The notes beneath the pieces were generated by a model. That model was not told the origin of the DNA, ran no database searches, and saw nothing but the letters and a program-made list of their open reading frames with translations. Position numbers and translations under genes: made by a program. From positions 2,021,501 to 2,085,500 of the forward strand of contig NZ_CP047030.1 of assembly GCF_009796825.1 (NCBI RefSeq): a stretch of 64,000 nt of DNA. Reading direction: 5' to 3'. Shown piece by piece: positions 1 through 10,000 of the stretch. Positions within the stretch are counted from its first letter, which is position 1; each line of letters opens with the position of its first letter. The DNA is from Algibacter sp. L3A6. Lineage in GTDB: Bacteria > Bacteroidota > Bacteroidia > Flavobacteriales > Flavobacteriaceae.

Positions 1-404
1 GCTTCTGAAGTTCTTACAACCTTTTCAGTATTACTTCCAATAAGCATTTCTTTTAATCCGCTTACTCCATTAGATCCCATAATAATTAAATCGATATCAT
101 GCTTTTTGCTTACATGAAAAATGCCTTTAAAAATTTCGTGAAAATCAACTGTTTCATGTACTGTTATATCTTTTAGGTAATCTTTCTTTTTTAAGGCTTC
201 AAATTTATTGTGAGCTAACTTCATGAAAAACAAAGCTTCAGGAAAATCGCTATGCGAGTTTATAGCATCATCTTGGTCTATAGGTAATTCAATAATATGC
301 AATAAATAAATTTCGCAATCATAAGTTCGGGCTAGTTGTGCGGCAACCTTTAGTGCGTTCTCAGCTTGGTCGGAAAAATCTGTGGGTACAAGAATTTTTT
401 TCAT
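1..404 (-). CDS. Universal stress protein (UspA family), partial
   Basis: The reading frame runs off the left edge, so only about 134 N-terminal residues are visible. It begins MKKILVPTDFSDQAENAL, the typical first strand and helix of a Usp domain. Near the visible end is the ATP-binding Usp signature G-x2-G-x9-G-S (GSNG followed nine residues later by GS), so this is of the nucleotide-binding type. The protein is probably cytoplasmic and linked to stress or starvation. Bacteroidota Usp proteins often have two tandem domains; the second, if present, lies outside the window. It is divergent from rimP. Confidence 0.9.
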   Translation of the reverse strand, partial: MKKILVPTDFSDQAENALKVAAQLARTYDCEIYLLHIIELPIDQDDAINSHSDFPEALFFMKLAHNKFEALKKKDYLKDITVHETVDFHEIFKGIFHVSKKHDIDLIIMGSNGVSGLKEMLIGSNTEKVVRTSE

Positions 405-547
405 AGAATTATGGGGTGTTTAGTTATTTGGTAAGGCATTATCTGCAGAGCAGATATAAAGCTTAAATGTACACTTATTTGTTTGTAACCTAAGCTGTGG
501 CATAGCTAAATTTATGAAATATTCCTTTAAAAATCAATAAAATGTTA

Positions 548-555
548 TATATTTG
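548..555 (+). promoter_or_regulatory. Putative -7 element (TAnnTTTG) of the rimP-nusA-infB operon
   Basis: TATATTTG matches the Bacteroidota sigma-A -7 consensus TAnnTTTG and lies about 65 bases before the rimP ATG. A -33 TTG is not evident at the expected spacing. The implied transcript would contain the hairpin at 583-603. Confidence 0.5.
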
Positions 556-582
556 CACCGTTGAAAGGCGAATTAAGAAAAT

Positions 583-608
583 GAGGGGACGGAAAGTCCC
601 CTCTTTTT
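583..608 (+). promoter_or_regulatory. Leader hairpin with U-tract before rimP (attenuator-like)
   Basis: GAGGGGAC (583-590) pairs perfectly with GTCCCCTC (596-603) around a GGAAA loop and is followed at once by a run of T. This has the form of an intrinsic terminator but lies between the putative promoter and rimP, so it may attenuate the operon. Autoregulation of nusA operons is known in E. coli; its use here is inference. Confidence 0.6.
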
Positions 609-618
609 ATACTAGAAA

Positions 619-1080
619 ATGTTAAAAACTACCGTAAAAAACTTACTCGAAGAGGCATTAACAGAGCGACAAGATTTATTTCTTATCAGCTTAACTATTA
701 GTGCAGAAAACCATATAAACATTGTTATCGATGGTGATAACGGCGTTTTAGTTGAAGACTGCATTTTTATTAGCAGATTTGTTGAGAAGGATTTAGATAG
801 TGAAGAGCATGATTATTCTATCGAAGTGATGTCGGCAGGAGCAGCAGCCCCATTGACAGATCGACGCCAGTATGTGAAAAATATAAATAGAACGCTTAGT
901 GTGCGTACAAATGCCGAAGACATAGAAGGTGTTTTAACAAATGCTACCGAAAACGATATTCAACTAGAATGGAAAGCTAGAGAACCTAAGCCTGTAGGTA
1001 AAGGGAAAGTGACGGTAAATAAGCAAGCGAAAATAGCTTATCAAGATATTGTAGAAGCAAAAGTTGTGATAAAATTTTAA
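619..1080 (+). CDS. rimP: Ribosome maturation factor RimP
   Basis: A 153-residue protein with the RimP two-domain layout: an alpha/beta N-terminal domain (about 1-80, including the block DYSIEVMSAGAAAPLTDRRQY) and a small SH3-like beta barrel (about 84-153). RimP helps assemble the 30S subunit in the cytoplasm. It is first in the conserved rimP-nusA-infB operon, 13 bases before nusA, which strongly supports the call. The family's usual SPG motif is changed here to SAGAA, a modest divergence. The ATG start follows the leader hairpin directly. Confidence 0.96.
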   Translation: MLKTTVKNLLEEALTERQDLFLISLTISAENHINIVIDGDNGVLVEDCIFISRFVEKDLDSEEHDYSIEVMSAGAAAPLTDRRQYVKNINRTLSVRTNAEDIEGVLTNATENDIQLEWKAREPKPVGKGKVTVNKQAKIAYQDIVEAKVVIKF

Positions 1081-1093
1081 ATCGAAACCAGTT

Positions 1094-2326
1094 ATGGAAA
1101 ATATTGCGTTAATTGATTCTTTTTCAGAATTCAAAGACGATAAGCTTATTGACAGAGTAACGTTAATGGCTATTTTAGAAGATGTTTTTAGAAGTGCTTT
1201 AAAACGAAAATTTGGAGATGATGATAATTTTGATATTATTGTAAATCCAGATAAAGGCGATTTAGAAATATGGAGAAATAGAGTCGTTGTTGCTGATGGT
1301 GAGGTTGAGGAAGAAAATCAAGAGATTTCGTTATCGGAAGCTCGCAAGATTGAACCTGATTTTGAAGTAGGTGAAGATGTATCGGAAGAAGTAAAACTTA
1401 TCGATTTAGGTCGTCGTGCTATTTTAGCATTACGCCAAAACTTGATTTCTAAAATTCATGAGCACGATAATACAATTGTCTTTAAGCATTTTAAAGATTT
1501 AATTGGCGAGATTTATACAGCAGAAGTTCACCATATTCGTCATAGAGCAGTAATTTTGCTTGATGATGAAGGGAATGAAATTGTACTTCCAAAAGACAAA
1601 CAAATTCCTTCAGATTTCTTTAGAAAAGGAGATAACGTTCGTGGTGTAATTGATAGTGTAGAGCTTAAAGGAGCAAAACCAACTATTATTATGTCGAGAA
1701 GTTCCCCAGTATTTTTGGAGAAATTATTCGAACAAGAAATTCCAGAAGTTTTTGATGGTTTAATTACTATTAAAAAAGTAGTAAGAATTCCAGGTGAAAA
1801 AGCAAAAGTAGCTGTAGATTCTTATGATGATAGAATTGATCCAGTTGGAGCTTGTGTTGGTATGAAAGGTTCTCGTATTCATGGTATTGTTCGTGAATTA
1901 GGAAACGAAAATATCGATGTAATAAACTATACTAGTAACTTACCATTATTTGTTACTAGAGCATTAAGCCCAGCTCGTGTAACTTCGGTTAAATTAAACG
2001 AAGAAACAAAACGTGCTGAGGTAATATTAAAACCAGAGGAAGTAAGTAAAGCTATTGGTAGAGGCGGTCATAACATCCGTTTAGCAGGGCAACTTACAGG
2101 CTTCGAGATCGATGTATTTAGAGAAGGCGCAGAGGAAGATGTAGAATTACGTGAATTCTCTGATGAAATAGAATCATGGATTATCGAAGAATTTAGTAAA
2201 GCTGGATTAGACACCGCTAAAAGTATTTTAGAGCAAGAGGTGAAAGATTTAGTGAAAAGAACGGACTTAGAGGAAGAAACCATTAACGACGTTATTAGGA
2301 TTTTAAGAGAAGAATTCGAAGAATAA
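1094..2326 (+). CDS. nusA: Transcription termination/antitermination factor NusA
   Basis: 410 residues with the NusA order: N-terminal RNA-polymerase-binding domain (about 1-130), S1 domain (about 135-205), KH1 and KH2. The block DPVGACVGMKGSRI and the KH2 motif AIGRGGHNIRLA are clear. It binds RNA polymerase and nascent RNA, modulating pausing, termination and antitermination. It ends soon after KH2 with an acidic tail, so it lacks the two C-terminal acidic repeats of the 495-residue E. coli protein, as is usual outside Proteobacteria. Middle gene of the rimP-nusA-infB operon. Confidence 0.97.
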   Translation: MENIALIDSFSEFKDDKLIDRVTLMAILEDVFRSALKRKFGDDDNFDIIVNPDKGDLEIWRNRVVVADGEVEEENQEISLSEARKIEPDFEVGEDVSEEVKLIDLGRRAILALRQNLISKIHEHDNTIVFKHFKDLIGEIYTAEVHHIRHRAVILLDDEGNEIVLPKDKQIPSDFFRKGDNVRGVIDSVELKGAKPTIIMSRSSPVFLEKLFEQEIPEVFDGLITIKKVVRIPGEKAKVAVDSYDDRIDPVGACVGMKGSRIHGIVRELGNENIDVINYTSNLPLFVTRALSPARVTSVKLNEETKRAEVILKPEEVSKAIGRGGHNIRLAGQLTGFEIDVFREGAEEDVELREFSDEIESWIIEEFSKAGLDTAKSILEQEVKDLVKRTDLEEETINDVIRILREEFEE

Positions 2327-2426
2327 TATCGATTTCATAAAAATTATAAGAAATTATCGTTAGATGTTTCTTAATTTTATGATAGAATTGGTATAATATA
2401 TATATTTGAGTATTTTAAAGGCAATT

Positions 2427-5282
2427 ATGGCTGAAACAATTAGATTAAATAAAGTATTACGCGAGCTTAACATCTCTCTAGATCGTGCCGTAGAATTTTT
2501 AGATTCTAAAGGTGTCGAAATAGAGAAGCGTCCGACTACGAAAATATCAAAAGAAACCTATAAGTTTCTTTCTGATGAGTTTCAAACAGACGCTAGTAAA
2601 AAAGTGGCATCTTTAGAGGTTAGTGAAGCAAAACTAAAAGAGAAAGAAGTGTTACGTGAGCAACGCGAGCGTGAACTTGAAGAAAAGCAAAAAGCAGCTG
2701 CCAAAAGAGAGGAGATTATCAAAGCGACTAAAACACTTAGCGGACCTAAACAGGTTGGTAAAATTGATTTAGACGGTAAAAAAGAAACTCCAAAACCAAC
2801 AATCGAGGAGAAACCAGAAGTGGTTGAACCTAAAGTTGAAAAACCAGAGGTTGTTGAAGAAGTTACTAAGGAAGAGGTAAAAGAAGTTGTTAAGGAAGAA
2901 GCAATTGTTCCTAAAACAGAAAAACCTGTAGAAGTAGCTAAAAAGGAACCTGTTAAAGTTGAAGAAGCTAAGCCAAAAGTTGTTGAAAAACCTGCGGCAA
3001 AGGTTATCGAAAAACCTAAGGTGGAAGAAAAACAAGTTGCTACAGAAAAAATAGAAAAGCAAGAAAGCATTATAGTTGATGGTGAGATTGTTACTCCTGA
3101 AGAAAGAGTAAAAACACAATACCAAAAACTTACAGGTCCAAAAATAGCAGGTGATAAAATTGATTTATCTCAATTTAATAAACCTAAAAAGAAACCTGTA
3201 GAAAAGAAACCAGCAGCAGGTGCAGCGGCAAACAAGAAAAAACGTCGTCGTATTAGTAAAGCTGGAGCTCCTGGAGATAATAGACCTGGAGGAAATAATA
3301 GACCAGGCGGAAACGATCGTTTTAAAGGAAAACCAGGGACTGGTGTAGGACGTCGTAATATTGTTAAAGAAGAACCTAGTGAAGAAGATGTAAAGAAACA
3401 AGTGCGTGAAACACTTGAGAAACTTCAAGGGAAATCTAGCAAAGGTCGTGGTGCTAAAAACAGAAGAGATAAAAGAGATAAGCATAGAGAACAAACTGAA
3501 ATTGATCAGCAAATAGAAGCAGCTGAAAGCAAAATCATTAAAGTTACTGAGTTTGTTACGGCAAGCGAAATGGCGACAATGATGGATGTTGGTGTAACTC
3601 AAATTATTTCGGCATGTATGTCGTTAGGAATGATGGTTACCATGAACCAACGTTTGGATGCTGAAACATTATCTATTGTAGCCGATGAGTTTGGTTATCA
3701 AGTAGAATTTGTTACTGCAGATATTGAAGAATCAATTGAAGAGATTCAAGATAAACCAGAAGATTTAAAATTACGTGCGCCAATTGTTACGGTAATGGGT
3801 CACGTAGATCACGGTAAAACCTCACTTTTAGATTACATTCGTCAAGAAAATGTAATTGCTGGAGAGTCTGGTGGTATTACACAGCATATTGGTGCTTATG
3901 GCGTAGAATTAGAGAACGGTCAAAAAATTGCCTTCTTAGATACACCAGGTCACGAGGCCTTTACAGCCATGCGTGCTCGTGGAGCCCAAGTTACCGATAT
4001 TGCTATTATTGTAGCAGCAGCAGATGATGATATTATGCCGCAAACAAAAGAGGCTATTTCGCATGCGCAAGCTGCCGGAGTACCAATTGTATTTGCTATT
4101 AATAAAATAGATAAGCCAGACGCTAATCCTGAAAGAATTAAGGAACGTTTAGCTCAAATGAATTTATTAGTAGAAGATTGGGGTGGTAAAATACAATCAC
4201 ACGATATTTCTGCAAAAGTAGGTACTGGTGTTAAAGAATTACTAGAAAAAGTATTGCTAGAAGCTGAATTATTAGAGCTAAAAGCAAATCCTGAAAAAGC
4301 AGCTGTAGGTACTGTAGTAGAAGCCTTTTTAGATAAAGGTAGAGGTTACGTATCAACTATTTTAGTACAAGCCGGAACACTTCGCGTTGGTGATTATGTT
4401 TTAGCAGGTAGAAATAGTGGTAAAGTAAAAGCTATGCACGATGAGCGTGGAAACGATGTGATTGCCGCAGGGCCATCAACACCAGTTTCTATCTTAGGTC
4501 TAGATGGTGCTCCACAAGCAGGTGATAAGTTTAATGTATTTGAAGATGAACGTGAAGCGAAACAAATCGCCTCTAAACGTGCACAGTTACAACGTGAGCA
4601 ATCTGTTAGAACACAACGTCATATTACATTAGATGAAATTGGTCGTCGTATCGCACTTGGTGATTTCCAAGAATTAAACATTATCCTTAAAGGTGATGTG
4701 GATGGTTCTGTGGAAGCATTAACCGATTCGTTCCAGAAACTATCTACTGAAGAAATTCAAGTTAATATCCTTCACAAAGGTGTTGGAGCCATTACAGAAA
4801 GTGATGTATTGTTAGCTTCGGCTTCCGATGCTATTATTGTCGGCTTTAATGTACGTCCTGTTGGAAATGCAAGAATGATTGCTGACAAAGAGGAAATCGA
4901 TATCCGTACATATTCTATTATCTACGATGCTATTAATGATCTTAAAGATGCTATGGAAGGTATGTTATCTCCAGAGTTGAAAGAAGAGATTTTAGGTACT
5001 GCAGAAATTAGAGAAATGTTTAAAGTATCTAAAATTGGTACTATTGCAGGGTGTATGGTAACTAATGGTAAAATAACACGTAATGCAGGTATCCGTTTAA
5101 TACGTGATGGTGTAGTTGTTTATACTGGTGAATTAACATCGTTAAAACGATTTAAAGATGATGCTAAGGAAGTTACTAAAGGTTATGACTGTGGTATGCA
5201 GATTAAGAACTACAACGATATTAAGGAAGGCGATGTAATTGAAGCGTTCCATGAAGTAGAGGTTAAGAAAAAATTGAAGTAA
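2427..5282 (+). CDS. infB: Translation initiation factor IF-2
   Basis: About 951 residues from the chosen ATG; an in-frame TTG at 2406 would add seven, but MAETIRLNKVLREL is the typical IF-2N start. Order: IF2_N domain (1-50), a long Lys/Glu/Val/Pro-rich linker with near-repeats, a second IF2_N-like domain, then the GTPase domain with G1 GHVDHGKT (about 458-465), G3 DTPGH and G4 NKID, followed by domains II-IV. It places initiator tRNA on the 30S subunit. A TATATTTG at 2401-2408 resembles a -7 element, so an internal promoter is possible. A terminator follows. Confidence 0.97.
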   Translation: MAETIRLNKVLRELNISLDRAVEFLDSKGVEIEKRPTTKISKETYKFLSDEFQTDASKKVASLEVSEAKLKEKEVLREQRERELEEKQKAAAKREEIIKATKTLSGPKQVGKIDLDGKKETPKPTIEEKPEVVEPKVEKPEVVEEVTKEEVKEVVKEEAIVPKTEKPVEVAKKEPVKVEEAKPKVVEKPAAKVIEKPKVEEKQVATEKIEKQESIIVDGEIVTPEERVKTQYQKLTGPKIAGDKIDLSQFNKPKKKPVEKKPAAGAAANKKKRRRISKAGAPGDNRPGGNNRPGGNDRFKGKPGTGVGRRNIVKEEPSEEDVKKQVRETLEKLQGKSSKGRGAKNRRDKRDKHREQTEIDQQIEAAESKIIKVTEFVTASEMATMMDVGVTQIISACMSLGMMVTMNQRLDAETLSIVADEFGYQVEFVTADIEESIEEIQDKPEDLKLRAPIVTVMGHVDHGKTSLLDYIRQENVIAGESGGITQHIGAYGVELENGQKIAFLDTPGHEAFTAMRARGAQVTDIAIIVAAADDDIMPQTKEAISHAQAAGVPIVFAINKIDKPDANPERIKERLAQMNLLVEDWGGKIQSHDISAKVGTGVKELLEKVLLEAELLELKANPEKAAVGTVVEAFLDKGRGYVSTILVQAGTLRVGDYVLAGRNSGKVKAMHDERGNDVIAAGPSTPVSILGLDGAPQAGDKFNVFEDEREAKQIASKRAQLQREQSVRTQRHITLDEIGRRIALGDFQELNIILKGDVDGSVEALTDSFQKLSTEEIQVNILHKGVGAITESDVLLASASDAIIVGFNVRPVGNARMIADKEEIDIRTYSIIYDAINDLKDAMEGMLSPELKEEILGTAEIREMFKVSKIGTIAGCMVTNGKITRNAGIRLIRDGVVVYTGELTSLKRFKDDAKEVTKGYDCGMQIKNYNDIKEGDVIEAFHEVEVKKKLK

Positions 5283-5310
5283 TTCAATATTAACTTTATA
5301 AATTATTAAA

Positions 5311-5340
5311 AAAGCCAGAACGTAAGTTCTGGCTTTTTTT
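5311..5340 (+). terminator. Intrinsic terminator of the rimP-nusA-infB operon
   Basis: AAAGCCAGAAC (5311-5321) pairs perfectly with GTTCTGGCTTT (5326-5336) around a GTAA loop and runs into a T tract. Confidence 0.92.
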
Positions 5341-5378
5341 GTTTTGTAGGCTGGAGTAATAGCACTACTTTTATTAAT

Positions 5379-6068
5379 ATGGAAACAATTGGTTTAATTG
5401 GAGGCATTACTCCCGAATCTACAATACTATATTATCGCATTTTAAATCAATTAGCAGCGTCTAAATATGGCGAATCACATTCAGCGAAAGTTATCATTAA
5501 TTCAGTAGATTTTGGTGAAATAGCCCAATTACAGACCGAAAACCGTTGGGATCTATTAAACGACATAATGAGTAAAACAGCATTGAGTTTAGAGCACGCA
5601 GGAGCATCTTGTATTTTAATTTGCGCCAATACCATGCATTTGTCTATTGAAGCCGTTAAAGCAGTTGTAAATATTCCTGTAATTCATATTGCAGAAGCAA
5701 CTTCAAAACAAATAATAACTAAAGGTTTGAAAAAAGTAGCGCTTCTTGGAACGAAGTACACTATGGAAAAAACATTTTTTATTGATGTTTTAAAAACCTT
5801 CGGGATAGAGGCTATAATTCCTGGTTTGGAAGATCGAGACGACGTACATGGTATTATTTATAACGAGTTATCCAAAGGGATTTTAAACCCAGAATCTAAG
5901 CTTATTTACCAGGAAGTCATTAAGCGCTTAATAAGTCAAGGAGCAGAAGGTGTTATTTTGGGGTGTACTGAAATACCTTTGCTCATTAAGCAAGAGGATG
6001 TAAGCGTACCTGTTTTCGACACCACAAGTATTCATGCAAGTGCAGCTTTCGATTTGGCTTCTAATTAG
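5379..6068 (+). CDS. Aspartate/glutamate racemase family protein
   Basis: 229 residues, the usual length of the PLP-independent Asp/Glu racemase family. Both catalytic cysteines are present: C82 in CANTMH and C196 in LGCTEIPLL, matching the two-base mechanism. The start METIGLIGGITPEST is the classic substrate loop. It probably interconverts L- and D-aspartate (or a related amino acid) in the cytoplasm; the substrate cannot be fixed from sequence. Its stop overlaps the stop of the convergent metallophosphoesterase gene, and no terminator separates them. Confidence 0.88.
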   Translation: METIGLIGGITPESTILYYRILNQLAASKYGESHSAKVIINSVDFGEIAQLQTENRWDLLNDIMSKTALSLEHAGASCILICANTMHLSIEAVKAVVNIPVIHIAEATSKQIITKGLKKVALLGTKYTMEKTFFIDVLKTFGIEAIIPGLEDRDDVHGIIYNELSKGILNPESKLIYQEVIKRLISQGAEGVILGCTEIPLLIKQEDVSVPVFDTTSIHASAAFDLASN

Positions 6069-6985
6069 CTAGAAGTTTTATAAGAAATCAAGGCTCTCGG
6101 GCCCTCCAAAACATCTTTTATAATTTGTAGTGTGCCATCATCTTTGGTGGCTATGCTCCATTTTATAAGCGATATTTCTCCATTTTCAATTTCTATACCC
6201 GTAATACTTCTTGGGTGTACACAGCTTCCGTCGTTAAAAAAAGCAATATCTCCGGGTTCAGGAAAACGAGGTCTGTGGGTATGCCCAACTACGGTTACCA
6301 AGTTATTATTATCCGTAATCCAGTTTTTTGTTTTTCGTTCTACTTTTATAAGTTCAGTATAGTTTTTAGCAGGACTTGTTGGATCTGCAATACCCATAAC
6401 ATTTAAGGGTTTCCAAAGCACACGAACCAAAAACCTGCTCCATTTCCAGAATAAATAATTCCACCAATCGGCTTGGTGACCATGCGTTAAAAAAACTTCT
6501 TGATTTGTAGAACAGTGTTTTAAAATTATGCCTTCATGATAAGTAATGTCTTTAAACAACTCTTCATCTTTACCTGTTTTTGCGTCGAAATAAGTCGATA
6601 AATGCTTTTTAACATAGTTGGGATCTCTATATACCATATCGTGATTGCCCCAAATCATGTGAAGTCGCTCTTTTTTATGAAATGCTTTCAAAAGCATATA
6701 AACGTTTTTGTGAGCGTCTAGAATAGATTTAAATGATAGGTTTTCCCATAGTTCATCACCATCTCCAATTTCACAGTACTGAAAACCTTCATCAAAATAA
6801 TGCTTTAAAGCGTGATAATAGATGTTTCTGTTGTTCGAGAAATCGTCAGCGAAACTATTGTCACCGCGATGACAATCACTAAAAAGTATAAATTTACTAT
6901 CGTCGTCGAACTCAACAACCTTAGCGTTGATATAAGCGTTATCTAATCTTTTTTTAGCTGAAAACATAGGAGTAAATATAAACAA
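6065..6985 (-). CDS. Calcineurin-like metallophosphoesterase
   Basis: 306 residues with the metallophosphoesterase blocks in order: FSDCHRGD (D-x-H), GDGDELWE, WGNHD, THGHQAD and VGHTHRP, which supply a full two-metal site. The family hydrolyses phosphomonoesters or diesters, and this layout recalls LpxH-like UDP-diacylglucosamine hydrolases, but the substrate is not determined. There is no signal peptide. A second Met at residue 7 is an alternative start. The last codons overlap the stop of the convergent racemase gene. Confidence 0.85.
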   Translation of the reverse strand: MFIFTPMFSAKKRLDNAYINAKVVEFDDDSKFILFSDCHRGDNSFADDFSNNRNIYYHALKHYFDEGFQYCEIGDGDELWENLSFKSILDAHKNVYMLLKAFHKKERLHMIWGNHDMVYRDPNYVKKHLSTYFDAKTGKDEELFKDITYHEGIILKHCSTNQEVFLTHGHQADWWNYLFWKWSRFLVRVLWKPLNVMGIADPTSPAKNYTELIKVERKTKNWITDNNNLVTVVGHTHRPRFPEPGDIAFFNDGSCVHPRSITGIEIENGEISLIKWSIATKDDGTLQIIKDVLEGPRALISYKTSS

Positions 6986-7084
6986 AAAACGATGGCAGTT
7001 TATTTATGCAAACACGGATTTTGAAATATTTTTATTTTTAAAAGATAAGAGTAGAACAAAAATAATTTTATTCTACTCTTAAAA

Positions 7085-10000
7085 TTATTTTCTGCACAAT
7101 GGATCTGCTCCTATAGTACCGATTAGGCTATTCAAGTAATTTTCAGATTTAGACTCACTATACAAAGCTTTTACTCGGGTTAATCGATCTTCAATTTTCA
7201 TGTCATCAACTAAAATTTTATTATTTGGTTTTGCGATAAAGCCTTCTAAATAGTCAATTTGCGAGTCATAAAAATTAATATCCTTTTGTTGTTTTATAGA
7301 CAATCGTTCTTTGTACCAATCGCTACTTAAAACATAATCTCTATCGAAGTATTTTCGTAATTCTAGATCACTAATTTGTTTACCTTCATAAGAACCATAA
7401 GCCATAATATTTAAAAGAATTTTTAATGGTGGTATGGCAGAATTAATACTTCCGTCTTCAAAATAACGAAGTGCTACTTTTTCTTGAGCTTCAACTATAT
7501 TATTAATACCATCGACATAATCTTCTAAACCTTGAAGTTCTGGTTTTAGCATTTTTTCGTTAAAAACAGCTGTAGGCTCATCAAATAAGCGGTTTAAACA
7601 TCTCAAAGAAAATATTTTAGTAATTCTATATCCTAAACGACTGGCTAAAATAGTTTTACCATCATGCTCGAAATCTTCAATTTTTTCAAGAGCGCCATGC
7701 TCAATTAATTTTTTAGGATCTCTATCTTCTGGAGTTAAACGCGACCAGATTTCTGGAATTAATAAGCTGATGTCGTGGTCTACTTTATTCTCGCCACCTA
7801 CATAACCTGCCGCCGTGCTAAAGGCATCATAACCTGTTAATATGTGAGATAGTAAAGCGTTGTTTAAATCGGTTGTTGGTGTTAGCATATTGAAAGGGCC
7901 TTTAGTTAAAGCACCTTCTGAGCCAGCTCCTGTTGTTGATGGCGATTTGCCTGTTAAACTACAAATAAAATCCATAAATAATTCTGGAGTTTCTTGGTAG
8001 TGTATTGGGTTATAAACAGCCAACGGACGGATACCAGATACTCTATCGGCAGGGTTGTTTCTTCTGCCTGGTAATACAGCATTTACAACTTGAACTACAG
8101 GGTCTGTAGATTTTATTTTTCTGAATAAACGAATACCAATTTCACCTAAATAGCTTTCTCTTGTTTCTTCAATATTAATATTTCGTTCTAAATATCGTGG
8201 GTTTTTGGTAGGCTCACCATCTACAATTCTGGTATGCGATGGTAGTACAAAATATTCTTCGTTATTTGGGCTTTCAATAACACTTGTAATTAAATCTTTT
8301 ACAGGTTGTGTGTATTTATCAAAATTAATAGTGTCTTCGAATATCTCAATAGCATCTTTCTTTTTTAGTAATTCGTAATTGGTTAAATATGTGTTGTCTG
8401 AAACAATATCACGCTCTGCATTTTTATCATATCCTCTTACAATGGCTTCGTCGGGACGTTGAAATAAATAAGATTCACAATTTGCCACAACTTTTAAACT
8501 CTTGTTTTGGAATTTAGGACTCATATTATTGAACCTTTCTCGAGGCAAGGTGATAGATGCAGAAATATCATCTTCAGTTTGAACTTTTATACTTGCAGAA
8601 AAATCGGATCTTAATTTATTTAATAACCAGTTACCATTTTCATTAAAACCAATTCGTACATAACTACCAACCACACGTGTATTGTGATATAATAAACCTG
8701 TTCCTTTTTTGCCATTAATAAATTCTACCGACATGCAATCTTTCCAGTTTAATTCAGCATGATCTTGACGGTATAGTCTTTTTACAAATAGTACCAAGGA
8801 TCGAATATGTACAGGTATATTAGATACAAACGCGTTGTACTCATCTGTGTTTTTGTCCGATGGTGTTAATAATTTAACGGCAGAGCCTAACGTTCTTCCT
8901 TTACTCAAAAAAGATCGAGAAGGTGGTAAAGTCGGGTCGTAATTTGCCCATCGCTTAGCGTAATTGTATTCTATTATTTCGTCTGCTTTTTTAAAATCTT
9001 CATCAATATCTCTTATGTTAAATGCACTGTAAGTAATGGCATTCAGCATAGATTTAGATATTTCAGATTTACCACCTCCAGAAACTGTACATGGTTTATG
9101 GCAAAAAATCCCTTCTGCCATGGTATTAACTATACGCCATAGTGGTATGGCCGGATGTTTCTCTAATGTGAATTTGTTTCCCGTTGGGTGAACGTATTTT
9201 TTCTTTGGATTTAATTTTAGTTTTTGTTCCTTCCCATTATGTTTCCAAGTGATGCTATTGGTGTTTGTGTTGATGTAAGCCGACTCTGGAATGTAAATAA
9301 TATTTGGATATTTTTTATCTAGAGCATAGTATTCTGGCATCACTTCAATTCTGTCTCCTAAAAGGGTTTTAACATCTTCAAAAGAAAACTTATCTCCGTG
9401 TTTTTTAGAGAACGACACACCGTCTACAATATCTCCCATCACACCACGAGGATAGGCAATGGCTCCACCAGAATGTTCTTCTTCTACTAAACCAAATAAA
9501 TTAGCAGAATAGCTTATTTGTGTTTTTATTTCTTTTTTAGAATAGCCGTAATAGTTATCTGCTATAATGGTAACAACAACCCCACGATCATCTCTACAAG
9601 TAATTTTGAAGGCACCACCATCATTGTACAGTTCGTCTTCATTTTTCCAGCACATACCATCTCTTTTTTGACGGTCTGTAGCATCATCAACATGTGGTAA
9701 TCCTACATCTTTCTTTTTTAAAGTTCTTAATTGAGGTGCTAAAATTATACAACCTGTGTGGCCTGTCCAATGTTCCGTATCTAATCCCGCATCGTTTTGA
9801 GCCAAATTTGGGTTGCCAGCATTTCCAAAAATAGACTCCACAAAGTCTAAATTACTTACTAAACTTCCGGGTGCAAAAAAGCGTACCTCTAAAGATTTTC
9901 TAGAAATAATTCCTTTTACTTCTGGACAAACCATGGGTCTTAATAACATGGAGACCATAGTTTTTGCTTTCTCTTCTTGATTAGATGTAAAGGGTAAGGT

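Noticed and set aside
2582..3125. Long antisense open frames (162 and 118 codons) opposite the infB linker
   Set aside because: They mirror the Lys/Glu/Val/Pro-rich low-complexity linker of IF-2, have Ser/Thr- or Phe/Asn-rich composition and no start context; shadows of infB.
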